A stretch of 61,517 nt of DNA. It comes from Pseudomonadota bacterium. GTDB taxonomy: Bacteria; Myxococcota_A; UBA796; GCA-2862545. A program made the translations under genes and the position numbers. How positions within the stretch are numbered: position 1 is the stretch's first letter; every line of letters begins with the position of its first letter. Under the pieces are notes generated by a model that saw nothing but the letters and a program-made list of their open reading frames with translations, had not been told where the DNA came from and made no database searches. The stretch lies in contig CANJMY010000009.1 in the NCBI GenBank assembly GCA_947475315.1, positions 1 through 61,517 on the forward strand, in the 5' to 3' direction. This document shows, one piece after another, positions 39,614-47,201 of the stretch.

Positions 39614-40633
39614 TCACGCGGCGGGGCGCGCGGAGATCGGGTGCGCGGTCATCCACGAGAGCAGCTCGGGGAAGACCTCGGTGTCCGAGCGACGGCCGCA
39701 CAGCAGATCGAAGTGGCCGTAGGGCTGCGCGTCGCCGTGTGCGAGGCCGAACTTGCGCAGCGCGTGGGGCGGTGAGCCGACCTGCCGGAACGTGCGCTCG
39801 ACCACCTCGGGCGCGCACTGCACGTCGCGATCGCCGACACCGAACAGGATGGGCGTCGTGATGTGCTCGAGCCGATCCGCGTAGCGCACGCGACCGTCGA
39901 GGCTGGTCAGTCCGCCCTTGGCGAACAGCGACGCGAGCTGGAACAGGATCTCGCCGGACACGTCGTGGTGAGCCTCGCGGATCAGCGCGCGCGCGGCCTC
40001 GCCCGCCAGGTTGGGCGAGTGGTAGAACGAGGCCTCCACCGGCGTGTGAAAGCGACCCGCGAGCGGCGCAAAGATACGCGCCGCAGACCCGGACGGCACA
40101 CGCATCACCAAGCGGCCCAGGCGCTTGAGCGGGCGGATCAGATCGTAGGCCGACGACGCGCCTGAGTAGTCGAGCGAGCCCGCGAGCACCGTCCCCGAGC
40201 GGATCTGACTCGACCCGTGCCGCGCACACCACGCGAGCAGCAGGATGCCGCCCATGCTGTGGCCGATCCAGTGCACGTGCTCGTGGCCGGCCTGCGCGAG
40301 CACGAAGCGAAGGATCTCCGGCATGTCGAGGTCGAGGTGATCGTCGAAGCTCCAGTCCCAGCGCCCGCGGAGCGACGCGCCAGGGCTCGCGCTGCCTCCG
40401 ACGCCTCGGAGGTCGGGCACCCACACGTCGTAGCCCCTGGAGGCCAGCCAGCGCGCGAGCGAGGGCGCGCGGACGCCGCGCGGCACCGGCAGGTCGAACT
40501 GCTGCGAGCAGGCGCCTAGCCCGTGCTGCAGGATCACCGGCTCCCGGTGAGGGTTGGCGCCCTCGGCCGGGTAGTGGCGAAGCATCAACGGCCAGCCGTC
40601 TGCCGCCGTGGTCAGGTGGGTCGATGGTGTCAT
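39614..40633 (-). CDS. Alpha/beta hydrolase, acylglycerol-lipase-like
   Basis: A 339 aa cytosolic hydrolase with HGLGACSQQF (oxyanion-hole HG), GHSMGG with the nucleophilic Ser and a C-terminal GHFDLL with the catalytic His; an intervening GDRDV carries the likely acid. The DLRGVGGS segment and the arrangement recall lysosomal-acid-lipase-like and polyhydroxyalkanoate depolymerase-like esterases. The ATG at 40633 has GGGAGG nine nt upstream. The substrate is unknown. It is alone on its strand between two lipoprotein genes. Confidence 0.8.
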   Translation of the reverse strand: MTPSTHLTTAADGWPLMLRHYPAEGANPHREPVILQHGLGACSQQFDLPVPRGVRAPSLARWLASRGYDVWVPDLRGVGGSASPGASLRGRWDWSFDDHLDLDMPEILRFVLAQAGHEHVHWIGHSMGGILLLAWCARHGSSQIRSGTVLAGSLDYSGASSAYDLIRPLKRLGRLVMRVPSGSAARIFAPLAGRFHTPVEASFYHSPNLAGEAARALIREAHHDVSGEILFQLASLFAKGGLTSLDGRVRYADRLEHITTPILFGVGDRDVQCAPEVVERTFRQVGSPPHALRKFGLAHGDAQPYGHFDLLCGRRSDTEVFPELLSWMTAHPISARPAA

Positions 40634-40693
40634 GCGGCACCTCCCGAGGGGGGCGCGGACTAGCCTGTCCCGCTGCCGTCCTCACTCAATGTG

Positions 40694-40705
40694 CGCACCG
40701 GTGCG
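40694..40705. promoter_or_regulatory. 12 bp perfect palindrome CGCACCGGTGCG
   Basis: A perfect palindrome 61-72 bp upstream of the hydrolase start and just outside the 3' end of the small DTD lipoprotein gene. Short GC palindromes are common in GC-rich DNA, so this is a weak operator candidate. Confidence 0.18.
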
Positions 40706-40723
40706 AAGGCGACCAGCGCGCCA

Positions 40724-41173
40724 TCACTGGTAGTCGTGCCCGTCCCAGCTGAGCGTCCCGGTGCCGAGGTCGTACGTGCCCGTGTAGTTGGACAAGCCGC
40801 TGCCGGAGACGACGCCGTCGGCGCAGGTCCACGTGCCGGACTCGCCGTAGTCGGAGTGCTGCCAGGTCCATGCGCCGTCCGCGCTCAGCGTCAGATGCCA
40901 GTGGCAGAGCGCGACGCCGTTGGGGCCCAATCCGCACTCCAACTCCTCGACCGACGCAAACGTGCGGCCAGAGATCGCCGAGCACGCGTCGAGGTCCGTG
41001 TCCACGGCGTCCGTGTCGGCGATGTCGGTGTCCACGGCATCCGTGTCCAGCGTGTCCGTGTCCGCGGCGTCCGTGTCCGTCTGGTCGGTGTCGTCGTTCG
41101 GATCCGAGCGCGGGCAGCCCGCCGTCCACACGGCGATCGTGGCGAACGCGAGCCCAATTGTCCATCCGCGCAT
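40724..41173 (-). CDS. Small lipoprotein with period-5 Asp-Thr linker
   Basis: A 149 aa protein with a signal peptide ending in TAGC, a probable lipobox. The spacer consists of seven near-perfect five-residue DTDxx units. An 85 aa beta-rich domain follows, with three Trp, two Cys pairs and a terminal GTLSWDGHDY strand. I do not recognise the family. The ATG at 41173 has AGGAGG five nt upstream, a strong ribosome binding site, so it may be well expressed. Confidence 0.72.
   Translation of the reverse strand: MRGWTIGLAFATIAVWTAGCPRSDPNDDTDQTDTDAADTDTLDTDAVDTDIADTDAVDTDLDACSAISGRTFASVEELECGLGPNGVALCHWHLTLSADGAWTWQHSDYGESGTWTCADGVVSGSGLSNYTGTYDLGTGTLSWDGHDYQ
40987..41097. repeat. 15 bp tandem repeat, about 7 copies
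   Basis: On the minus strand the unit reads GAC-ACG-GAC plus two variable codons, repeated head to tail and encoding DTDAV, DTDIA, DTDTL and similar pentamers. The period is regular, unlike the other DTD tracts here. Copy change keeps frame, so the linker can vary in length. Confidence 0.8.
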
Positions 41174-41233
41174 CCAAGCCTCCTCGCCCGCACCCACAGC
41201 CAGTGTAGCGCCGGGATCGACGGACCGCGACGC

Positions 41234-42421
41234 CTACGCACCGCGCGGTGGCAGGATGCACCGGACGCCGTCGCGCTCCATCTCGGCGACGCAGACGTTG
41301 CAGTGATCGCAGCGTGTCTCGAACGCCTCACCGGCGGCGATGCGCGCGATCAGGTCGGGATCGGCGAGCAGCGCGCGGCCGATCGCCACGAACTCGAAGC
41401 CGTCGTCCATCGCCGTCTGCATGGCGGCCGCGCTGTCCACGCCGCCGAGCAGGATCGTCGGGGCAGAGGTCGCGGCGCGGACGCGCTGGGCGTCGTCGCG
41501 GAGGAACATCGACGTGTAGGGGTAGGTCTGGATCCAGACCGGCGCGAACACGCGCAGCGCCCACTTCATCAGCGTGCTGTGCTCGACCTGGGCCATCTCC
41601 CGCACCGGGGTGCGGCCACGCAGCAGGTAGAACGGCGTCTTGAACACCAGGCCGCCGCTCGGCTCCACCGCGTCGGCGCCGGCCTCCACCACCGCACCCG
41701 CCACCGCCACCGCCTCGTCGACCTCGAGCCCGCCGCGCACGTCGTCGCGCAGGTTCAGCTTCACCAGCACCGCGTGATCCGGTCCCACCGCCGCGCGCAC
41801 CGCGCGCACCACCTCGATTGGCAGGCGCATGCGACGGGTCGCGTCGCCGCCCCACCCGTCACGGCGACGATTCACCGCGGGCGAGAGGAACTGCGACAGC
41901 AGGTACCCGTGGCCCAAGTGCACCTCGACCGCGTCGAACCCCTCCTCCACCACCAGCTTGGCGGCGGCAGCGAACGCGGCGATGATGCCCTGAATGTCGT
42001 CCTCGTCGAGGGCGCGCACGCGCGGCACGCCCACCGCGATCCCGTACGCGTTGAGCGCCGCGCTCGGCCCACCGGGCGCCCCCTTCGACACCTGCGTGTT
42101 GCGGGAGAAGCCACCGCAGTGCGCGAGCTGCATGCTCACGAGGCCGCCGTGGGCGTGCACCGCGTCCGCGAGCGCGCGCAGGCCAGGGCGCGAGGCGTCG
42201 TCGAGCTTGAGCTGGGCCTCGAAGGTCCGCCCGTCCGCAGACACCGCCCCGTAGGCGACCGTCGTGAGGGCGACCCCGTTGCGCGCCATGGAGGCGTGGT
42301 GCTCGATCAGCTGCGCCGTCGGCACGCCTTGAGGGGTCATGCCCTCGAAGGTCGCGGTCTTGATGACGCGGTTGCGCAGGGTGAGCGGGCCGAGCTGGCC
42401 TGGCCGAAGGATCGGGTGCAT
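41234..42421 (-). CDS. Old Yellow Enzyme-family NAD(P)H:flavin oxidoreductase
   Basis: A 395 aa FMN TIM-barrel ene-reductase. Seen are LTLRNRVIKTATFEG near the start, SMQLAHCGG, the HLGHGYLLSQFLSP substrate/FMN motif, PAVNRRRDGWGG, and GGVDS with AIGRALLADPD for phosphate binding. The C-terminus RCDHCNVC...C resembles the cysteine cluster of 2,4-dienoyl-CoA reductase-type enzymes, but the second FAD domain of those is absent. The ATG at 42421 overlaps the SDR stop as TGATG, so both enzymes are co-translated and probably act on the same substrate, one on C=C and the other on a carbonyl or alcohol. Confidence 0.88.
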   Translation of the reverse strand: MHPILRPGQLGPLTLRNRVIKTATFEGMTPQGVPTAQLIEHHASMARNGVALTTVAYGAVSADGRTFEAQLKLDDASRPGLRALADAVHAHGGLVSMQLAHCGGFSRNTQVSKGAPGGPSAALNAYGIAVGVPRVRALDEDDIQGIIAAFAAAAKLVVEEGFDAVEVHLGHGYLLSQFLSPAVNRRRDGWGGDATRRMRLPIEVVRAVRAAVGPDHAVLVKLNLRDDVRGGLEVDEAVAVAGAVVEAGADAVEPSGGLVFKTPFYLLRGRTPVREMAQVEHSTLMKWALRVFAPVWIQTYPYTSMFLRDDAQRVRAATSAPTILLGGVDSAAAMQTAMDDGFEFVAIGRALLADPDLIARIAAGEAFETRCDHCNVCVAEMERDGVRCILPPRGA

Positions 42422-43245
42422 CAGGTTGTCTTCCCTTGGAACCGGCGGCGGTACGGGCCCCAGATCAGGCCGAAGCCGACGCGAACCAGCCACGGCGCCC
42501 AACGGAACGCGAGGATGCCCAGGCGCGCGTCCCAGCCCACGACCACCTCGGCGCGGTTCCAGCGAATGGCCGACCGCACCGCCCGCGCGACCGCGTGGGG
42601 CGAGGCACCGTAGGTCACCATCAGGTGGTGGAGTGAGCCCGCCAGGCCTGCCTCGTGCGCCTGCCCGCGGCCCATGAGGTTGGTGGCGATGGTGCCCGGG
42701 AAGATGGCGTGCACCCGCACGCCGCGATCGGCGAGCTCGATGCGGAGCGCCGCCGACAGCCCACGGACGCCATGCTTGGCCGCGCTGTAGGTGGTCTGGA
42801 GCGGAAACGGCACCACGCCCGCAAAGCTCGACAGGTTCACGATGTGCGAGGGCGCGCTGGCGATGAGCGTGGGCGTGAACGCCCGACAGAGCTGCGCCAC
42901 CGCGACCAGGTCCACGATGAGCACCCGCTCGACGTCCTCGCGCGTCTGCACCTCCAGCGGGCCGAGCACCGTCAGGCCCGCGTTGTTGATCAGCAGGTGC
43001 ACCGCCGGGTGCGCCGCCGTCACCTCCGCGAGCAAGCGCTCAGGTGCGTCGCGGTCGAGGAGGTCCACGACGTGGGTGGTGACGACGACGCCCTTGGCGC
43101 GAAGCTCGTCCGCGACCGACGCGAGGCCAGCCACGTCACGGTCGGCCAGGGCGAGGGTGTAGCGCTGGTCCGCGAGGTCGTGCGCGAGCGCGCGGCCGAT
43201 GCCGGCGGCCGCGCCGGTGATCAGGGCGACTTGGGGGGTGGTCAT
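42421..43245 (-). CDS. Classical short-chain dehydrogenase
   Basis: A 274 aa SDR with TGAAAGIG, NNAG, the catalytic Ser (VNLSSFAG) and Y-x3-K (YSAAKHG). The tail beyond residue 240 is hydrophobic with aromatic residues (RWAPWLVRVGFGLIWG), which could dock to a membrane. The ATG at 43245 starts at the first strand; the preceding 28 in-frame codons do not belong to the family. The gene is the first of a two-gene unit with the ene-reductase (TGATG overlap) and diverges from the nucleotidyltransferase gene. The substrate is unknown. Confidence 0.87.
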   Translation of the reverse strand: MTTPQVALITGAAAGIGRALAHDLADQRYTLALADRDVAGLASVADELRAKGVVVTTHVVDLLDRDAPERLLAEVTAAHPAVHLLINNAGLTVLGPLEVQTREDVERVLIVDLVAVAQLCRAFTPTLIASAPSHIVNLSSFAGVVPFPLQTTYSAAKHGVRGLSAALRIELADRGVRVHAIFPGTIATNLMGRGQAHEAGLAGSLHHLMVTYGASPHAVARAVRSAIRWNRAEVVVGWDARLGILAFRWAPWLVRVGFGLIWGPYRRRFQGKTT

Positions 43246-43346
43246 GGTCAGCCCGTACGATGAATCGGCCCAGGGTGCACGTCGTCGGGTCAAGCGACCG
43301 GGTCCGGTTGGCTGCGCCGCCCGCGTCACCCGCGATAGGGCGCCAT

Positions 43347-44192
43347 ATGCCGCTCTCCTTCGACCCCGTGCCGCACACCCACCTCCTCGTCCTGTCCGGC
43401 AGCCGCGCCTATGGCCTGGAGCGCCCGGGATCCGATGTGGACGTGCGGGGCGTGATCGTGCCGCCCAAGCGCTTCCTGTACGGCCTCGACACGTTTGAAC
43501 AGACCGACGATCCCATGGACACCGCGCCGTTCCTGGACGACCTGCGGCCGGCCGAGCGCCAGATCGCCGAGCAGGTGCACTTTGAGGGCGTGCTCACCGA
43601 CCTGCGCAAGATCGTCCGGCTGGCGACCGACGGGAACCCCGCGGTCCTCGACGTGCTGTTCGGCCGAGACGACGAAGTTCGCCGCATCACCCCCGTCGGC
43701 GAGGCGCTCCGCGCCATGCGCGGCCTGATGCTGACCCGCGCCCTCGCCCGACCGTACACGCGCTACGCCGCGGGGCAGCTCGACCGCCTGCGAACCCACC
43801 GGCGCTGGCTTGCGCTCCCCGCAGACCACCCCGACCGCGCGCGCCACCCGGCGTGGACCCGGCCCCGCGATCCCGAGCGCGCCGCGCTGGAGGCCCAGGT
43901 CGGGTACGACACCAAGGCTGCGATGCATCTGGTCCGGCTGCTCCGGACCGCCCAGGAGACCCTCAGCACCGGCCACGTGCGGGTGTGGCGGGGCGACCAC
44001 GACGCGGACGAGCTCGGCCAGATCCGCGACGGGGCGTGGCCATGGGACATGCTGGAGGCCTGGGCCGTCGAAGCCGGACGCTCCGTCGAGGACGCCGTGG
44101 CGACGTCGCCCCTGCCGCACGCGCCCGACCTGCCCGAGATCGAGCGCGCGACGCTCGCGCTGCTCGACCAAGCGATCGCCGCCCAGAATTGA
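43347..44192 (+). CDS. RlaP-type nucleotidyltransferase
   Basis: A 281 aa protein of the predicted polymerase-beta-superfamily nucleotidyltransferases (RlaP/COG3541 group). The active-site signature is GSRAYGLERPGSDVDVRG, with the Gly-Ser and the Asp-x-Asp pair that bind metal and NTP. A helical C-terminal region contains YDTKAAMHLVRLL, also conserved in the group. It has been linked by comparative genomics to RNA repair; no RNA ligase or kinase is found here, so the context gives no support. ATG 43347 is preferred to the in-frame ATG at 43260. A hairpin terminator follows directly. Confidence 0.8.
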   Translation: MPLSFDPVPHTHLLVLSGSRAYGLERPGSDVDVRGVIVPPKRFLYGLDTFEQTDDPMDTAPFLDDLRPAERQIAEQVHFEGVLTDLRKIVRLATDGNPAVLDVLFGRDDEVRRITPVGEALRAMRGLMLTRALARPYTRYAAGQLDRLRTHRRWLALPADHPDRARHPAWTRPRDPERAALEAQVGYDTKAAMHLVRLLRTAQETLSTGHVRVWRGDHDADELGQIRDGAWPWDMLEAWAVEAGRSVEDAVATSPLPHAPDLPEIERATLALLDQAIAAQN

Positions 44193-44228
44193 AAAGGCCC
44201 CGGGAGGCCTTGCGGCGCCCCGGGGCCC
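44191..44228. terminator. Bidirectional terminator with T-tract on minus side
   Basis: GGCCCCGGG (44196-44204) pairs with CCCGGGGCC (44219-44227) around a 14 nt loop. On the minus strand the stem is followed by TTTTC, giving an intrinsic terminator for the DTD lipoprotein gene; the plus-strand side serves the nucleotidyltransferase gene less well. Confidence 0.72.
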
Positions 44229-44244
44229 AGCACGACGTCAGCGA

Positions 44245-45105
44245 CTAGTTGAACTGGATGCCGAAGGTCGGGAAGAGGCGGACGTAGGAGGGGGCGGGGC
44301 CGTCGGCCGTGCGCAGATCCGCGGCGGCGATCGGGACCAGGTTGCCGCTGGCGTCGACCTGGACTTCCATGGTGGCCGCATCCACCTCACCGGCGAGGCC
44401 GTAGGCGCCGAACTCACGGGGGCTGCCCGCGCCGAAGAACCCGTCAGGGAGGCGCACGAAGCCGCCCATCGCGTTGGCCTCGTCGAAGTCGGCGCCGTAC
44501 ACGCCGGCGATGCCGCCGTTCTCGTCGAGCGTGGTCTGAACCTCGTCCGGCACGCTGTCGGTCCAGCCGGCCAGCCACACGCCGCCCAGGAGGGCAGAGT
44601 GGTCGTAGCCGTCGGCCAACACGCAGTCCGCGCCATTGTCATCCACAGGGCCGATGGCGGAGAACAGACCGTCGGCGATAACCGTGCCGGCGAGCAGGCC
44701 CTTCGAGTCGAGCCAGTCGGCGAAGTCCGTGGCGGCCGCGTCGCCCGCGCCAACGTAGGTGTTGAACGCGTCGATGTCGATGGCGTAGTAGTTGGTGCAG
44801 TTGTTGCCCGACGCGTCGGTGTACGTCACGTTCATGGTCGGGGGGACCTCATTGCCGTCGACGAAGTACGTCGAGAGCTGATGGTCCGCGTTGTAGGCCA
44901 GGTCAAACGAGATCGACGCCGTGGCCGGGGTGAACGGGCCGTCGTTCGTCGCGCCGGAGTCACCGGTCTCAGTAGTCGCGGTGGTGTCGTCGGTGTCCGT
45001 GCCGTCGGTGGTGCCGTCGGTGTCGGGCTTGGTGCCGCACGCGCTGAGGGCCAGGGCAACCATCGCCATCGGCATGAAGCCGCGAACCAGGAACATGTTG
45101 GTCAT
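44245..45105 (-). CDS. Lipoprotein with Asp-Thr-rich spacer
   Basis: A 286 aa protein with a signal peptide ending in the lipobox LSAC, then a roughly 30-residue Asp/Thr spacer (DTDGTTDGTDTDD and similar). The mature domain of about 230 aa is acidic and beta-rich with a Cys pair (NNCTNYY, ADCVLADGYD) and many Gly/Asp turns. No family is recognised. It has its own promoter-like boxes and an intrinsic terminator, so it is a monocistronic, possibly strongly expressed envelope protein. A GGAG lies six nt before the ATG. Confidence 0.75.
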   Translation of the reverse strand: MTNMFLVRGFMPMAMVALALSACGTKPDTDGTTDGTDTDDTTATTETGDSGATNDGPFTPATASISFDLAYNADHQLSTYFVDGNEVPPTMNVTYTDASGNNCTNYYAIDIDAFNTYVGAGDAAATDFADWLDSKGLLAGTVIADGLFSAIGPVDDNGADCVLADGYDHSALLGGVWLAGWTDSVPDEVQTTLDENGGIAGVYGADFDEANAMGGFVRLPDGFFGAGSPREFGAYGLAGEVDAATMEVQVDASGNLVPIAAADLRTADGPAPSYVRLFPTFGIQFN

Positions 45106-45135
45106 CGTCTCTCCATTTTGGGGGGCTGGCGGCCC

Positions 45136-45164
45136 GTTTTACCCGATGGCTTGCACCACCGCAA
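45136..45164 (-). promoter_or_regulatory. Sigma-70-type promoter for DTD lipoprotein
   Basis: On the minus strand TTGCGG (45164-45159) and TAAAAC (45141-45136) are separated by exactly 17 bp. The start codon is about 31 nt further on. This is the best-formed promoter in the window, and the gene also has an intrinsic terminator. Confidence 0.5.
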
Positions 45165-45232
45165 TCCCACAATGGTGAAAGGCGTCACCGAAAAGCGGCC
45201 ATTTCGTTGCGGCCCCCCTCGGACCGGGCGGC

Positions 45233-45730
45233 TCAGTGGTGGTGGTGGCCGTCAGGGCCGTGCGCGTGACCGTGAGCGATTTCGTTCTCGTTCGCCTCGC
45301 GGATCTCGGCGATTCGAACGGAGAAGTGCAGGGTCTTGCCCGCGAGCGGGTGGTTGAGCGTGATGGTGACGCGGGCGCCCTCGATCTTCTCGACCCACAG
45401 CATCAGCGGCTGGCCGTCAGGGCCTTCGGCGCGCACGGGCATGCCAACCTGCAGCTCCATGTCCTTGGGGAAGGCGGAGCGGTGCACGGACTCGGTGACG
45501 TCGCCGCGGGCCGCGCCGTAGGCCTCCTCGGGCGGCACGGTGGCGACCAGCTCGTCGCCGACCTTCAGGCCGGTCATCTGACGTTCCAGGCCGGGCACGA
45601 TGTTGCCCTGGCCGTGGAGGTACGCGAGCGGCTCCTCCTGGCTGGCATCGATCACGACCCCGGCGTCATCCTTGAGCACGTAGTGGAAGAGGACGACGCG
45701 GCCATCGGCCACGGTGAGAAGCTCGGACAT
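45233..45730 (-). CDS. slyD: SlyD-type FKBP peptidyl-prolyl isomerase
   Basis: A 165 aa FKBP of the SlyD class. The FKBP fold begins VVLFHYVLKDDAG, shows EEPLAYLHGQGNIVPGLE and GDE, and contains the inserted-in-flap chaperone domain (GAARGDVTE to ITLNHPLAGKTLHF). The C-terminus HGHAHGPDGHHHH is a short metal-binding tail like the Ni-binding tail of Escherichia coli SlyD. Functions known for SlyD are prolyl isomerase, chaperone and nickel delivery to hydrogenase. The ATG at 45730 has GGAGGG four nt upstream. No hydrogenase genes are near. Confidence 0.9.
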   Translation of the reverse strand: MSELLTVADGRVVLFHYVLKDDAGVVIDASQEEPLAYLHGQGNIVPGLERQMTGLKVGDELVATVPPEEAYGAARGDVTESVHRSAFPKDMELQVGMPVRAEGPDGQPLMLWVEKIEGARVTITLNHPLAGKTLHFSVRIAEIREANENEIAHGHAHGPDGHHHH

Positions 45731-45783
45731 GGGACCCTCCGGGGCGACCGACGGGTCGCAAGCCGCGCCCCGTACCCCGCCCG

Positions 45784-47097
45784 CTAGGGGGAGGCACCTG
45801 CCGGGGTCGACTCGACCGGACCGGCGCCCACCGGCGAGGCGTCCGCGCGCGCCCAGTCCAGATCCAGCGACGCCGGGAGACGCTGCACCTCGAAGAGCAC
45901 GGCGATCCGGTCGCCCTGGTCGCCGCCTCGGTGCGGGTTGTAGAATTCCCACACCGTCTCGCGGGTGTCCCGCGTCACCTCAAACGCGCGTCCGGCCTCG
46001 GACTCCGTGACGAGGACGTCGCCGTTGGGGAGCAGCTGCACGTCGCCGTAGTCCTCGCTGCGGAGGGGCTGCTTGCGTGTGCCCTCCCAGGTCCAGGTCG
46101 GCTGTCCCGTGCTCGGGTCGAGGATCACCACTCGGCTGGTGCGCGCGTCCCCGCCGGATCCGTCGAACACGGCGAGCTCGCCCGACGCGCCAACCGAGGC
46201 CCCGCCTTGCGAGCGGAACCCGCCCACATACGACCATGTGAAGCGGTCTGTCGTCAGATCCAGCAGCGCCAAGGCCGACGCATGCTGCAAGGAGACCAAA
46301 GCCATGCCAGGGCGAAATGTCGGCGGCCCAAGGACTCCATCCGCGCCTAGGATCTCGACGGCGTTGGTGTGGAGGATGTCCTCAGACGCGCCGCGCCGCG
46401 CCGCAGCGAGGCCCGGGTCGGCGCTCGCCGCGAACGCGTCAAGGACGCTGTGACGCTGCTTGAGCTCGCCGGTGGCGCCGTCTCGGACCTCGACGATGTC
46501 CTCCACGATTGGCTTGGAGCGGGAGTACCGAGCGTCGATGCGGTGGTCGCGCGCGAGAACGATCAGTCGGTTCCGGTCGAGGATCTGAAGATCGTCGTGC
46601 GCCTCGCAGGCCTTGGCCCACAGCACATGGCTGTCCTTGTCCAGCTTCACCACCCCCAGTCCGTCCCAGACCGCGTAGAGCGCCCCGTCCGCGCCGAGGC
46701 GCACGCGGCGCCACGGGCGATCGCCCTGGCCCGCCGCCCCGAGCACGTCGTCGGCCCGCGCGCGCCAGGTGTGCAGCACCCGCCCGTCCATGTCGACGAG
46801 ATACGCGGCCGCGGCATGGCCGGAGTTGTACAGGTTGTAGCCTTGGAACGCACGCGCGGAATCGTGAACGGTGACCGAGCGGAACCCCGTGGACGCGCCG
46901 TCCGCGTCCCGGCCCGCGTCGCCGACCACGGGAGCGTCCGGCCGGATCTTGCGCCACTCCCCAGCCGAGGCGACGGCCACCGTCGGCGAAGATTCGACAG
47001 GCGCCGCCTCGGCGGGCACGCCCTCGGACTTCGTCGCCTGAAGCGCCGACTCCCCGCAGCCACACAGCGCGATCGCGATCGCGAGACTCCACCGCAC
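45784..47097 (-). CDS. Arylsulfotransferase-like propeller lipoprotein
   Basis: A 437 aa lipoprotein from GTG 47097 (signal ending LCGC). The propeller opens GYNLYNSGHAAAAYLVDMDG, followed by VLHTW, HDDLQIL, DILHTNAVEIL and VSLQHASALALLDL, the succession seen in arylsulfate sulfotransferases (ASST). The later catalytic QHD-type His of the family is not visible: the aligned stretch reads SYVGGFRSQGG. If this reading is right, catalysis may be lost or changed. The GTG has GGGAGG eight nt upstream; an ATG at 47127 adds ten residues. It lies 53 bp upstream of slyD on the same strand. Confidence 0.72.
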   Translation of the reverse strand: MRWSLAIAIALCGCGESALQATKSEGVPAEAAPVESSPTVAVASAGEWRKIRPDAPVVGDAGRDADGASTGFRSVTVHDSARAFQGYNLYNSGHAAAAYLVDMDGRVLHTWRARADDVLGAAGQGDRPWRRVRLGADGALYAVWDGLGVVKLDKDSHVLWAKACEAHDDLQILDRNRLIVLARDHRIDARYSRSKPIVEDIVEVRDGATGELKQRHSVLDAFAASADPGLAAARRGASEDILHTNAVEILGADGVLGPPTFRPGMALVSLQHASALALLDLTTDRFTWSYVGGFRSQGGASVGASGELAVFDGSGGDARTSRVVILDPSTGQPTWTWEGTRKQPLRSEDYGDVQLLPNGDVLVTESEAGRAFEVTRDTRETVWEFYNPHRGGDQGDRIAVLFEVQRLPASLDLDWARADASPVGAGPVESTPAGASP

Positions 47098-47201
47098 GTG
47101 AAGGCCCTCCCCAGCACCGACATCCATACCGCACCCTGCATCTGGCGTGCCGCCGTCGAAGGGTGCCGCGGGGCGGTGTAGGGGGTCGAGGTGGAGGGAG
47201 G

